Below, piece by piece: positions 10,760-21,735 of a stretch of 64,000 bases of DNA; position 1 is the first letter of the stretch, and each line of letters opens with the position of its first letter. The position numbers and the translations under genes were made by a program. The notes below the pieces were generated by a model. The model was not told the origin of the DNA. It ran no database searches and saw only the letters and a program-made list of their open reading frames with translations. This DNA is from Tausonia pullulans (taxonomy: Eukaryota > Basidiomycota > Tremellomycetes > Cystofilobasidiales > Mrakiaceae), in contig OX637627.1 in NCBI GenBank assembly GCA_951802195.1, positions 124,001 to 188,000 of the forward strand. Direction: 5' to 3'.

Positions 10760-12719
10760 ATGACCATCGTCTTTGATCGCAAGGGCTCCTCGAAGCAGCA
10801 GTCTCCGCCCCCGGTGGAGCAGCAACGGCACCAGCCTTCCTCCACCTCGGCTTCAGCCGACACCCAGGACGGCTTCCAGCCGAGTGTTGACGAGAGAGCT
10901 CCCCTCCTCCTGCCTCCCCCAGCTTATTCGGCGCCTGCCTCTCGTGACGTCGAGCGTGGCTCGCATGACAAGCGCACAAGTTTTTGGACGAGGCGTAACA
11001 AAGTGATCGCCGTCGGGGCGCTCGCCATGCTGGTCATCGCGTTCCTCATCGGCCTGCTCATCTGGCCAGACGACAGTCAGAGTGACGGGGACTGGTCCAC
11101 GGACGCCGACTGGGTGCGTCCATCCGAAGGGCTCTCTAACAAGTCACTGTTGCGCTGGACTGATGGGAACATGCTTGCCAGGCGCATCCAACTCCAACCA
11201 AGGGCGGGTCCGCCACCATCGTCCCTCTCCCGGACTCCAGTCCTCACCGCTGGAACCCAAAGGATGAAAGCCAGCGCAGGCCCTACGGCATCCCGCTGTA
11301 TTCCCGGACGACTACCACACGTCTTCTTGTCGGCTCCGGCGATAACCAGCCAAACGCTTTCTTCCTTCATGCCAAGGGGCCCGATGCTACCGGATCGCTC
11401 TCAATCGTGCCTGACGCTGGTATTCAGGCCGGCGTCGTCGACGTTGTTGTGGAAGTCATCTACGGCAGCGAGAAGCGGCTCGAGGAGGCCGTCCGGATCT
11501 GGGAAGTCTCGGACAAGGCAAGAGCAGGAGTTGAGATCCTGGTACGTCCATTGTTGGGCTCGATTCCCTTCGCTCTCAGCTGATCTGGTCTCTTTCTCAT
11601 TGAAGACCGCTCCTCGTCATCAAGGCTGGCACTGGAAGCCCGAAGACTACTTGTTCTTCGACGTCACCATCCACGTTCCCGCCGGCTTGACTCATTATGA
11701 CGAGTTCGAGGGCCACGCTACCAACTTCGGGCTCCATCTGGGCGCTCTTCAACTCTCCCACTCTTTCGAGCGTTTCATCTGGTTATCCCATAACTCGGCT
11801 ATTAAGGTCGACTCTCTCTCAGCCAAGAACATCTCGCTCGCGACGACGAACGCCGGCTTCCACGTCCAGGGCGGCATCGAGGCAGATACCCTCAACGTCG
11901 GCACCACGAACGGAGGCATGCAGTTCGAGGCTGCGAGTCGGATCAATGTCAAGGATACCGCTATGTTAAGGACGACAAACGGCCACATCGTTGGAAGCGA
12001 GGCGGCTGATGGCTTTGTCGTTGGCCGGCAGCTCTTCCTGGAGACATCGAACTGTGAGTCGGGTGGTGTCTACGTCTTTCCGAGTCTCCTGTCTTTGATG
12101 ACATATTGATGACGTTCTCTTCCACCTCCCAAGCTCACATTGAAGGCCACTTCGCTGCCCCTGAGGTTCACGCCGAGACGACCAACGCCCACGTAACCGC
12201 GACGTTCCTCGGTGTTTCCGAGTCAATCTCTATATGTGTGTTTCGTCTCCCTCGCCCTTCTCCTGCCTGTCTCTTCAAATACTGACTCTCTCTCCTCCTT
12301 CAGCGACCACCAACGGCCACCTCACCTCTGTCGTTCATCTCGTCCCTTCCTCTTCCGACCCCAACCCCGTTCCCATCAGAGCCCACACGACCAACGCCCC
12401 TCTCACGTTGACCGTTCCTCCAGCGCCCTTCCGAACTTACTCCCTCACCGCCTCCACCACCTCTGGCAAACTGACGCTCCACTGCCCGTCCTTCGTCGGT
12501 GGGTTCGACATCTCCTCCGGCACCAAGTCGACCGTCGCCTTTGAACAGAGTGGACTGCCTGATGACCATGGGTCGAGGGAGATCCGGTACGAGACTAAGT
12601 CGACGAGGGCTCTGAAGGGGAAGGTGGTCTTGGTTGGGGAGGATGATGGGGGGAAGGTGAAGAAAGGGTCGTCCGTCAGTGCGAGGACGACGAATTCTGG
12701 GGCGACGCTTTTCGTTTGA
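10760..12719 (+). CDS. Single-pass membrane protein with TTN-repeat, DUF4097-like ectodomain
   Basis: The predicted protein has 559 residues from five exons that close in phase: 10760-11113, 11182-11541, 11606-12053, 12134-12235 and 12304-12719. The first 80 residues are polar, with PPAY at 53-56 (a PPxY motif of the kind bound by Rsp5-type WW domains) and a basic TRRNK just before one strong transmembrane helix at 82-102. This predicts a cytosolic N-terminus and an outside or lumenal C-terminus. The ectodomain's second half repeats short beta-like units headed by TTN: TTNAGF, TTNGGM, TTNGHI, TTNAHV, TTNGHL, TTNAPL, TTSGKL and finally TTNSGATLFV. That pattern recalls DUF4097-type putative adhesin solenoids. 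No catalytic motif is visible and I cannot assign a function. It runs divergently from SEC63. Confidence 0.78.
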
Positions 12720-13441
12720 AAAGGAGAATGATTCATGGGTTTTGCTTGGAACGGAGAAAACGGTGCATACAATGGGGGAAGTGAGAGAGAGGACAAAGCA
12801 TATATGGTCAGACCAAAGCGAGCAGAGAAGCAAGCAAAAGCGACAGGCGAGCGGGGAACGCGGAATCATATTGACAAAATTCGTTTGGATGAGGAGAAAG
12901 AGGGGAAGATGGTTAACAAGACAAGCAAACGGAGAAAGGGAGAAAGGGAGAAAGGGAGAAAGGGAGAAAGAAGGAGGCCGAAGACTAGGAATACAGTGGC
13001 TGTCGGGACTCAACCGAGGGAAGCAGGCCAAGAGCCGGCGGCCGCGGTGACCAACCAAAAAGATATCAAGGAAAGCATATGCAAGGCTCCTACTCGCTGC
13101 TGCTCCCGGCAACTAAGAGCGATCTTCCGCCAAAATGTGAGTTCATGGCGTCCCTCCAGCCGTTAAGCTTGTGCCATCCTCCGCCCTCACAAACGCGACC
13201 CATGCCGCCGTCGGCGCCGTGGTCACCACCGTCAAAGGGACATTTGCCCTCGAGCGTTGTCGCAGGTCGGGAGCAGGCATCTTCCATTGAGAGCTTGGCG
13301 TCTGGAGCGGCAGCGAGACGGACGGCCGTCGGAGCAGGCATGACGAAGGGGGGGTGGGAGGAGAGGTTGTGCGAGTGCCTGGGGGAGAAACGGCAAACTT
13401 TCAGCCATGTGACGGAAAATTAAGCGGAAATGAGAAGTTTC
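12720..13441. other. Intergenic region between convergent genes
   Basis: The 722 bp separate the stop codons of two convergent genes. The stretch holds an 8-bp purine repeat (listed separately) and otherwise purine-rich DNA on the + strand. Short frames here, including one of 83 codons on the - strand at 13090-13341, show no family resemblance. I see no gene. Confidence 0.4.
12932..12971. repeat. Octamer tandem repeat GAGAAAGG, five copies
   Basis: Five consecutive near-perfect copies of the purine octamer GAGAAAGG lie about 215 bp downstream of the membrane-protein stop codon, followed by further GA-rich sequence. It is a simple polypurine microsatellite in intergenic DNA. Confidence 0.85.
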
Positions 13442-15157
13442 TTACATGAGGTGGTAGCCGTAACCACTCATCCGGGTAGGGAGAGCGCCCTCGCCGCAGT
13501 CTGAAGGACCGAGATGAGTCAGCATTGGCACCCTATAGAGAGCGAGCCGTCTCCCAGGTGGAGGGCACATACACTGGCAGAAAGCAACACGAGTGCGCGA
13601 GTCGGTACCGTGGGTGTAGACCGGGGCGTATGGCTGCATGGAGGAGAGGAGAAGGGCGTTAGTTGGGTGCGCATGTGCGCGCGGCGCGCACGGTCGACTT
13701 GAGTAAAGCACGAACGTTGCCCTCAATGACGCCGCGGTCAGCGTAGCCCTCAGCGGGATCTGGGTGGAAAGCCCTCGGAGGCAGGACAGACGGGAAGAGG
13801 AGAGTGCCTGGCGAAAGAGAAGAAAAAAAAAACAGACGGTCAGTTGGTGGGACGGGGTAGGGACAGACGAGAGGGATAACGAGATGCGCAGTTGCAGCCG
13901 CGCGCGAGAGCACATACGCAAATGACTCGTGCGACAACTCGCAAAGACTGAGCGGTAAGGGAAATTGAACTCACGGGTCTTTTCTGGGTCGAGGGATCGC
14001 CCGAGGCGTGGCTTCTTGGGTCGACCAGTAGCAGAGGGGGCCGAAGTCGAGGGCAAAGTGGAGGTAGGGCCGGCAGCCCGCGCACGTTTGCCAGTCTTCG
14101 TCGTCGTGGGTGTTGAAGATGAGGACGAGGCACGAGGCCGCGAGGACGACGAAGGAGACGAGGAGGGGACCAGGTTGAAGGAGGTGGAGGCAGAGGACGA
14201 GGTGCTTGAAAAGACTGGCGCGGGCGCCGATGACTGTGGCGGCGGTGGCGAGAGCGACGCGGAGTTGCGCTGGGCGACAAGAGCCAAGAGGTCGAGAGCG
14301 GAGGCATCGCCCCCTCCCTCTCCGCCTTGGGAGGGAGTAAACGATGTCCGGCGGGTGGACGGCTCGTAGACGAGAGTGGAGGAGGTAACGGACGAAGATG
14401 ACGAAGAAAGTGTGGAGGTGTGATGCGGCAAGTCGAGGCCGGGCGGGGTCGGCGGAGAAGCGCTCGAGACCGGTGAGGACGATCCGTGACAAGCAGAGGC
14501 AGGGGGTGGCGGCCGCGGCAGCGCCGGGAGATGGCCGTCGCTGGCGAACGACGCAGGTCTTGGAACAACGTAGGAACGGTCAAGGTACGCAAGAGGGTAG
14601 AAAGCCTAGTAGGAGAGAAAGGAGGAGGAGAGCAAGAAGAGGGCGAGGTGGAGGGGTGAGGGAAAGCCGGGCGAATGTTAGTCATACGAGCTTGCGTGTG
14701 CAAGGGCGCAAATGGAGACAGGCTGGCAGGCGTTGAGGCAGAATGCATTTGAGCCTGCGGCGGGCAGATGCCGTGCCTGGCGCAAATGGAAACCGCGTGT
14801 TCCGCCCAAGCCGAGTTATAGAACTCAAAGCGGGCGGGAAGAGGGAGACAAGCAGGCAGGGAGAAGATCGGGAGAGAGAGCGCCGCTTACCTGCTGTTGG
14901 TCGTCGTGCTTGGTTGGCAGCCCGCCAAGAGGCTGGACGACCTCGGCGGGGTGGTCGTGCTTGATAGGGAAGAGCGCCGAAAGAGGAGGGAGGAAAAGTG
15001 CATGATCGCTCATCAAATGCTGATTACTCGCTCCGCCCGTCGAATCGGAGGCCGATCCTCCTCCTGGCGTAGCCACCCGGAGAGGACCCTCTGGCCCGAG
15101 GATGGACTCCAGGCTCATGGGCGAGACTCGCGAGCGAGATGGGGGAGAGGCCGTCAT
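13442..15157 (-). CDS. Ser/Pro-rich protein of unknown function with an ALDLLAL motif
   Basis: I do not recognise the family. The chosen start, ATG at 15157, opens MTASPPSRSRVSPMSLESIL, and the first exon runs to a GTAAGC donor after 14891 (89 codons, phase 0). The joins between 14890 and about 14605 are not settled: an acceptor at 14605 gives the right frame, but the middle exon does not close in phase with the obvious donor. From 14605 the frame runs through low-complexity Ser/Pro/Thr sequence containing DASALDLLALVAQRN and then basic GKRARAAG and GRPKKPRLGRS stretches that look like nuclear localisation signals. Short exons then encode FHPDPAEGYADRGVIEGN, PYAPVYTHGTDSRTRVAF and DCGEGALPTRMSGYGYHLM before the stop at 13442. 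The conserved-looking C-terminus, basic patches and helical motif suggest a nuclear regulator, which is inference. Confidence 0.55.
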
Positions 15158-18100
15158 GGTGAGAGTGGGCGAAAGAGGTGTGATGACGATAAATGGATAA
15201 GAGAAAGCGCGAGACCGGGAAGAGGTTCGGCCGCAGAGCAACGGGATGAGGCAAGTGGGGTGTTGGCAGGTAGATGACGACGCTGGCAGCTGCGTTGGCG
15301 AGGCGCAATTCAGGATAGATGGGATGGGGTGGGTGCTTGATAGAGCTTGGTGGGAGCTAGTTGGGAGGTCGAGGAAGGAGAGAGAAGGAGGGAGCAAAGT
15401 GGGGTGACGGTTGAAAGCGTGGTGGGCTCGGGCGGCGTTGCACTTCGTTGCCGAATACCCAGCGCGCAAGCAAACGAGCAAACAGACGAAAGCGTTTCGG
15501 CGTGCGGACGGCCTTTCTCTCAGCTCGGCGGGCGTCCGCCCGGCGGCCTTACGCCTTTTTTTTTTGGGTGAGTGTCCGTGATCAGCGAGCCGCTCACTCA
15601 ACTGCGTCAGTCAGGAACGAGCCCGCCCCGAAGCCGAGGAGGGCATTTCCCCCCCGCAAAGGGAAGGAGGGACAGTCATCCCCTTTTGTCCCATGCTCTC
15701 TTCTCGGCTGCCGATACCAGACCGACCTCTTCTTCGCGGTTAGCAGTCTCATGCGCCCCGCCCAGACCGACCCGCCGCGCGCGCGCCCGCGACGACCTGT
15801 CACCCCGTCATCCTCTTCTCCCTGTCCTTCGGCCGCCGCTGGGCCATGCAACACTTCCTCGGTCTCCCAAGCAGTGCAGGTCGGTCCTCCTTCGCTCAGC
15901 CATGCCGTTTTGTCCCAGGTCACCGGCGACGACGATGTCTGCACTTCGTGCCTATTTGCAGCTTGATTGTTCTGAGAGAAGGGTCGTTCCGCTTCCTGCC
16001 GAGCGTGGAGGCAAAGCCAAGGGGGGCATCCGCTCGGACAGAAGAGAGCTGATTTTTGAAGGTTCCTCGCATCACGGATCACCTCAGCATTCCGGCTTCA
16101 TACTTCCTGCACAACCGACGGCATTTCCTCCCGGGGGCAGCGAAAAAAAAAAGAAGGCAATAAACGAAAATAACGCAAAGCGCCGACTGTGGGCGGGCTG
16201 AAGGCGTCAGCGAGAAAGGATAGTCAGTCTGCTTACATGTTCATCCGCTCGGCGGCTTTATCCCTCATGCATGATGACATGATAACTTGCCGAAGCCCTT
16301 AGCCAACCTCGTTGACTGCTCTCTCACAAATTCTCTCCTGCCAAACGGTTATCGCCCTGCCTCCTCTTGGCTTCAATATTTGCGATCTTTTCAGGGTCTG
16401 CGGGCTATAAGTTCGTAAGCCACATAGTAACGTGAGTATATCACCTCGCCAAGTCGAGGCACTAAAGGAGGACAGCATTTCACGTAAACGTCCAAACGGT
16501 CATGGAACGACGTTGGTTAGCGAGCATGCGCGCGCGCGTCTGCATGTGCGCCAATGCTTTCAAGCCTAGCATCCCTGCCTGCGTTCTCCGTAGTGCGCTT
16601 GCAGGCGCATGACTCAGCAGGTGTCCCGCGGGATTGATTGCAGGCGGGATCAGACTTGGGAAGGACTGCGCTTGCATGACACGTCCAATGTTACGTGAGA
16701 GTGCGGCCTCAAGAGTGCACGCCCGTACCGGATCAATTTGCGGCGATGTGCATGGTTCCCCAGTCTTGATCCATGCCTGTCAAAGACACCCCGCCGTCAT
16801 TAGCGCATATTTCGTTTGAGGCGCGCTACAGCTCAATTCAGTCGAAATCTGATAAACACAAAGGTTGGTGGTCTTTAAGTTACATGCGAGAGAATCCTGC
16901 TTTGATAAGAAAAATAACACTGCGCAACATGAGATTATCTCTCGCTCATCTCAGCGGCACCCGCCTCCTGCTCTTGCTCAGCCTTTCCGCTGCCAGACGC
17001 GCCTCAGCTCATCGAGACGTCCGCGCTCATCCACCCCCACTAGTAGTACTCCGTTTCTCCCGGCTAGCTCCTTTGACGTTGCTAATCATGGTTTGCTGCT
17101 CTCAGCTTGTGCGGTGAAGCTATCATTATCGATCCGTGGCTAGCTTAAGCCTCGTGCGCCAACCTGGTCTCGTTGCATTCACTCGCTTCCATCTTCGGGA
17201 AACACTAGTAAGACCGGGCGGAAGCTGTTATATATCTTCCAACAGACTCTTCTGACATCACATCCTAGTTTGGCCGAAAACCTTTCTCGACTTGGCAATC
17301 AACGCGATTCGATGTGACGAGTACGCAATCGCACACACACCAGCGACCCTCTCTCGCTTCCGCTGCATGGACCGCCACCGTAGACCCTGATGCTACTATC
17401 TCTCTATAACGAGTCAGTACTAATTCGTGGTCCGGCTCGCACAGATACCCGGTGCAGCATGGTTCTGGGCCCTCTTCCCGGAGAGGAAACGGCGATAGCC
17501 GCCCTCCTCGCGATAACTACGACGCCCCGAACGATGCTTCTTGCGATTCCGTCCACGGCTCGGCAGAAATCTTCCAATCTCATTGTCGGATGCGGAGGCC
17601 TGCCTGTCTCACCTGTTTTGTTTGTGTTATCCTCGTCTACTCGGCCTATTTCTTGCCGTCTGTCTCTGTCGCGAGCGATGCTCACCGTGGCACAGCGCTG
17701 CAGCCCCAGGCGAGTGGGCGACTGCTCTAGTCAGCACTGGGGCCATCGGGCACTCGTCTGCTCACTATGCCGGATGGGTCAAGATGAGAACCCAAGGGTT
17801 TCCGGTCCTCCCCTCAGTGCTTCGATGGGGCGCCATTACGGTCGGATTGCGGTCTATCTCTCGGGAAAGAGGCTTGATGTGACATCAACCCGGGAGTGTT
17901 ATCGGGTATGTTGAGAACCGATGCTAACCCGATAAGACCTTGCTTTGATGGACGCTCACTCGCATTGGATCACAGCCCTTGGAATTTCCTGGCTCGTTAG
18001 TCTAGAAGCTCACCCATATCGGGCAGGAGGAGCTCGAGCACGTGGGTCTTGAATGGAATCATTACCCTCGACCATCACATGTAAGCTGTGATCTAGTCTC

Positions 18101-19466
18101 GTCTCCCTCTCTCTCTACATACAGCGGTGACCTCAACCTTCGCATCTATCTATACTGTCTTGCCAATCTCGCTGCAGTCCGAATGCGGCGTGCCTCAACT
18201 CCCCTCAAGTCAAGGTCGAGGCCGAGCCCTGCAGATTGCCGACGCCATCACGCAGTGTAGGTCCTTAGTATCTCACTCTCCTCATTTTGGATCCTCCTGC
18301 CCTTCGGTTTCGCCACGTGACCTCGCCGGGGCTTACCGGGGCCTGAGCCACTGTCATTGTCGAAGTTCGTCGCGGACGTCAATCCCAGAATCAATAGTCT
18401 CGCTGATATTGAAGTTCAGATTATCCCTCCTACTCAGTTAACACCATCCCTTCACTGACTAAGACTCAAGTGCTGACCATTCGGGACGTCCAATCCATGC
18501 CTGAGCTCAAGATCTGGTCGAAGACCGTACCGAGTAGCACAGCGATGGGAGCCTGGTCGGAGGGGGGTTAAAGAGGGAGTTGGACAGACAGGTCTTGCTT
18601 CGTTCCTGTGAAAGGTGCTTCAGGCCGGCTGCTTCTACTGGCTCTTGACAATCAAACCCGAACTGCGTGGCGTCTCAGCGTGTCAAAGCGAGGAGCAAGT
18701 TTTGTTCCACCATCTTAACCTTCAGACGAGATGGCCCCATGATCGAAGAGTCTCTCACCTTCTTCCGCTGGTCCCAATTCACGGTGCTGGGAACTGTCGT
18801 GTGAAACACGCATCCGAGGTGGAGGAAAGCCCTCTGTCGGTCCATCCTCGACTCGAGGTGATTCTCTTGTTGCTGTTAGTTATCGTGCTGGACCGCAAGA
18901 ACCGCGTCGGAGAGGAGAGCGGGGAGATCGTCTCCTTCACTGAGGGTCATCCGGAAGAAGCGCAGCCAAGGCAAGGGCCACCTGTCCTCGTCCTATAGAT
19001 TGGCTACGCGGAGAGCTTCGACTCGTGGGAGCCTTGAGCGTCCTTTGGCCACGGCAACGAGGTGCTTGCTGCCTGGCGCGCAATAAAGCGCAGACAGGTA
19101 TAGGAGAGGGTGTACAGGATGCAGGTTCCGAATGTCGCATGATTTCAATGGTCGTCAGACAGAAACCCTCCACTCATAGACCATCTTCCATTTCGGTTGA
19201 GAGAGAGCTGTGCGGAGCCCGCCGACGAGGGGGATAATCCTGCGATTGGGGCGCGCGAGCTGACACCATATATTCGGGCCCACATACAGTCTGAAAAAGG
19301 AGCAGATCGCTGTCAGATGAAGAGATGTTTGATTTCTGTGGCCCTCCCCCTCGGAACCTTGTGTGCAGCGGACGCACGCACCTACCCCTCCCTCCACCTA
19401 GCCGAATTCCTTCCTGTGCTGCTTCTGCCTTCAACCTTCAACTCACCTTTAACCTTCCTCTCAGCC
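15158..19466. other. Gene-poor 4.3 kb tract
   Basis: No gene can be called firmly. From 15158 to about 16200 lie the upstream flank of the - strand gene and GC-rich sequence with many short overlapping frames. From about 16200 to 19100 the composition is more even and stops are frequent. A (CG)n-like alternating run occurs at about 16527-16539. A possible decayed or unrecognised spliced gene near 17350-18455 is listed separately. The last 150 bp hold the C/T-rich leader of NOB1. I found no tRNA, reverse transcriptase, transposase or terminal repeat that I could support. Confidence 0.5.
17350..18455 (+). other. Unresolved spliced coding signal, possibly a decayed gene
   Basis: Several stretches on the + strand read like coding sequence with G/C-ending codons, but they lie in different frames. 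One, from about 17450, gives a polar head and then a hydrophobic segment CLTCFVCVILVYSAYFLPS near 17604-17660. Another gives WATALVSTGAIGHSSAHYAG near 17716-17775. Later ones give QEELEHVGLEWNHYPRPSH near 18024-18080 and FVADVNPRINSLADIEVQII near 18365-18425. Between them sit textbook intron signals, above all GTATGT at 17906 with GCTAAC at 17921 and CACAG ending at 17975. I could not chain these into one phase-consistent gene and recognise no family. A lineage-specific gene, a pseudogene or chance are all possible. Confidence 0.28.
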
Positions 19467-21548
19467 ATGTCCGAGCCCGCCTCAGCAACTCCGACGCCAC
19501 AGGAGCAGGACCCAATTGCTGCTGCTGCTGCACCGGAGGCCGAGGAATCTTCGACGTCGCCGTCCGAGCCCATTCCTTCGGCGCCTTCTACTTCTACGGC
19601 CACGACCACGACCGACGCGCCCGCTGGCCCGCCCCCCCCACCGATCAAGAATCTCATTCTCGACGCTGCCCCGCTGCTCACACTCACTCCCCTCCGCGGG
19701 CTCGCCTCCAAATATCTCATTGCCCCGCAGGTGCTTGCCGAGATCCGGGACCGGCGCGCGCGAGAGCACTTTGAGCGCCTCGCCCTCCTTGAGGGTGTCG
19801 AGGTCGAGGTCCGCGACATCGACCCCATCAGCCTGGCGAAGGGTAAGTGTCATTCATCTGGTTGTAGACAGCCTTTGTCTTGCGGGACTCGCGCTGACTG
19901 ATAGTACCCCCCAGTCACGGCGTTCGCGAAGCAGACCGGAGATTACGCTGTCCTCTCACACGTCGACCTCTGCGTCCTGGCGCTCACGTACGCCGTCGAG
20001 GTCGAGGAGAACGGTCACTGGCGTGTCAGGGACGAACTCGGCAAGGTTTGTTCTACTCTTTAGCTGAGACACGTGGCGAAGTCTGCATTGCCTGCCTGCG
20101 CGCGCGCTGACACATCTTACTCGACGGTCACGACCACCTCTCAGCCTCCTGCCGGTCGTCCTCCTGCTCCCGTTGCCACCCCGGCTGTCGCCGCCTCGGC
20201 AGCTCAGCCCGCTGCTCTCTCTGCTTCCTCTGCCGCCACCCCGACCACCGCTCCCGCCGCCTCTTCGGACGACGCTGCTCTCCCCTCTCTTCCTCCTCAC
20301 GCACCCCCACCGGCAGCTGAGTCGACATCGCCCAAGGGGGAGCCTCCGGCTCTGCCAATGCACTCGACGTGGGGAAAGCGTGCCCCCGCGACAGCGGCTG
20401 TGAAGCAGGACGAGGCTGAGGCATGTTCCTCGAACTCGACTCCAGCGTCTGCTATTGCTGCTGCCTCTCCTTCCACGCAGGAGATCTCTGCTCGCTCTTC
20501 TACTCCTCCGCCTCCTTCCGCTCCTTCCTCCGAGGCTGGCCCCTCGACGTCGCGGCCCTCCTCCCCCACTCCCCCCATCGCTTCCTCCTCCGCTCCTGCT
20601 CAAACCGCTACTTTCACCTCGATGCCTGGGTACGATGAGGACCCTCTCTCGGACGACGATGAGCCCGAGGACGACGATGACGGTGCCTGGGTGACGCCCT
20701 CCAACATCCACACCCACAAGGCCCGCGACCTTGGTCTCGCCCTTCCAGACGACGGAAACAGCGGCAAGACGCCTGTCGTTGTGGGCGAGTCAAACCGAGC
20801 GAAGAAGAAGGCTGCGAAGCAGGCTCGGCCGAGGGCGATCCTCAAGAGCGCTTGCATGACTTCGGACTTTGCCGTCCAGAACGTCCTCATCCAGATGGGG
20901 CTCAACCTCGTTGGTGGTGAAGGGCGACGAATCCGGAGCATTCGGAGCTGGGTCCTGCGGTGCCACGCTTGCTTCAAGTGAGGACGTTCCCTCTTTCGGG
21001 CTCGCCGAACCGACCACTGATCATCTCTCATTCCCTTCCCCAGACTTTGCAAGGACCCGACGAAAAAGTTCTGCCCGTCATGCGGTGGGCCGACGCTTCT
21101 CCGGACGTCCATCACGACCGTCTCCCCCTCGGGTGCTGCCGGTGCCTCGTCGGCCTCGGCCGAGCCGACGACTATCGTCCATCTCAAGAAGAACTTCCAG
21201 TACCACAACCGGGGCACGCAGTTCTCGATCCCAGCCCCTAAGATGGGCTCCGCCAAGGGCCAGTCGTCCGGCGGGTCTGGGCTCGTCCTCCGGGAGGATC
21301 AGGGCGAGTGGCAGAACGCCGTCCGAATGGAGCAGGGCCGCCAGCGCAAGGCCGAGCGCAAGCTTCAGAAGGGCGTCGACGACGGCAGGGGTGCGGGAAC
21401 GTGGAGAGATGCCGACTGGATGCCCGAGATGTACTCGGCGGGCATGAGTGGCAAAGGGAGGTCCGACACTGGCGGGGCGTTCATGCCCGATATTGGCCAT
21501 GGCCGGCGGAACCCCAACCAGGTCCGGCGGGGCAAGGGTAAGAAGTAG
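19467..21548 (+). CDS. NOB1: NOB1, 20S pre-rRNA D-site endonuclease
   Basis: Nob1 cuts 20S pre-rRNA at site D to make mature 18S rRNA in late cytoplasmic 40S precursors. The predicted protein has 614 residues from four phase-consistent exons: 19467-19842, 19915-20045, 20145-20977 and 21044-21548. A Ser/Pro-rich head is followed by a PIN domain from about residue 60 (NLILDAAPLLT with Asp66, then the SHVDLCVLALTY acidic motif in exon 2). The zinc ribbon has cysteines at 442, 445, 457 and 460 (CHAC and CPSC), split by the last intron. The Nob1-specific tail contains FQYHNRGTQFSIPAPK and a basic end GKGKK. An unusually long low-complexity insert of about 200 residues separates the PIN domain from the acidic linker and the conserved MTSDFAVQNVLIQMGLNL. 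The start is the ATG after a CT-rich CAG leader. Confidence 0.95.
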
Positions 21549-21735
21549 TGATGATGTGGATGATCTTCATACACTCTTGCATCATTGAAGTAGAAGAGAG
21601 AGAGAAGCTGCGTATCGGTCGTGAGATGTGTCATTGCATGGAGGCGTGGCGTGAAAGAGAAATATGCAAAGTAATGAGAGGGGCAGGGGGGAGCAAGTAG
21701 TATGGGGAAGCTTGAGAAAATTGAACCAGAGATTC

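Noticed and set aside
13090-13341. 83-codon frame on the - strand downstream of the unknown Ser/Pro-rich gene
   Set aside because: The host frame ends in a clear stop at 13442. This frame has no splice link to it, no motif, and lies in convergent intergenic DNA.
19382-20717. Long - strand frames opposite NOB1
   Set aside because: They mirror the GC-rich third positions of NOB1 and encode only Arg/Gly/Ser-rich low complexity. The + strand has the PIN domain and zinc ribbon.
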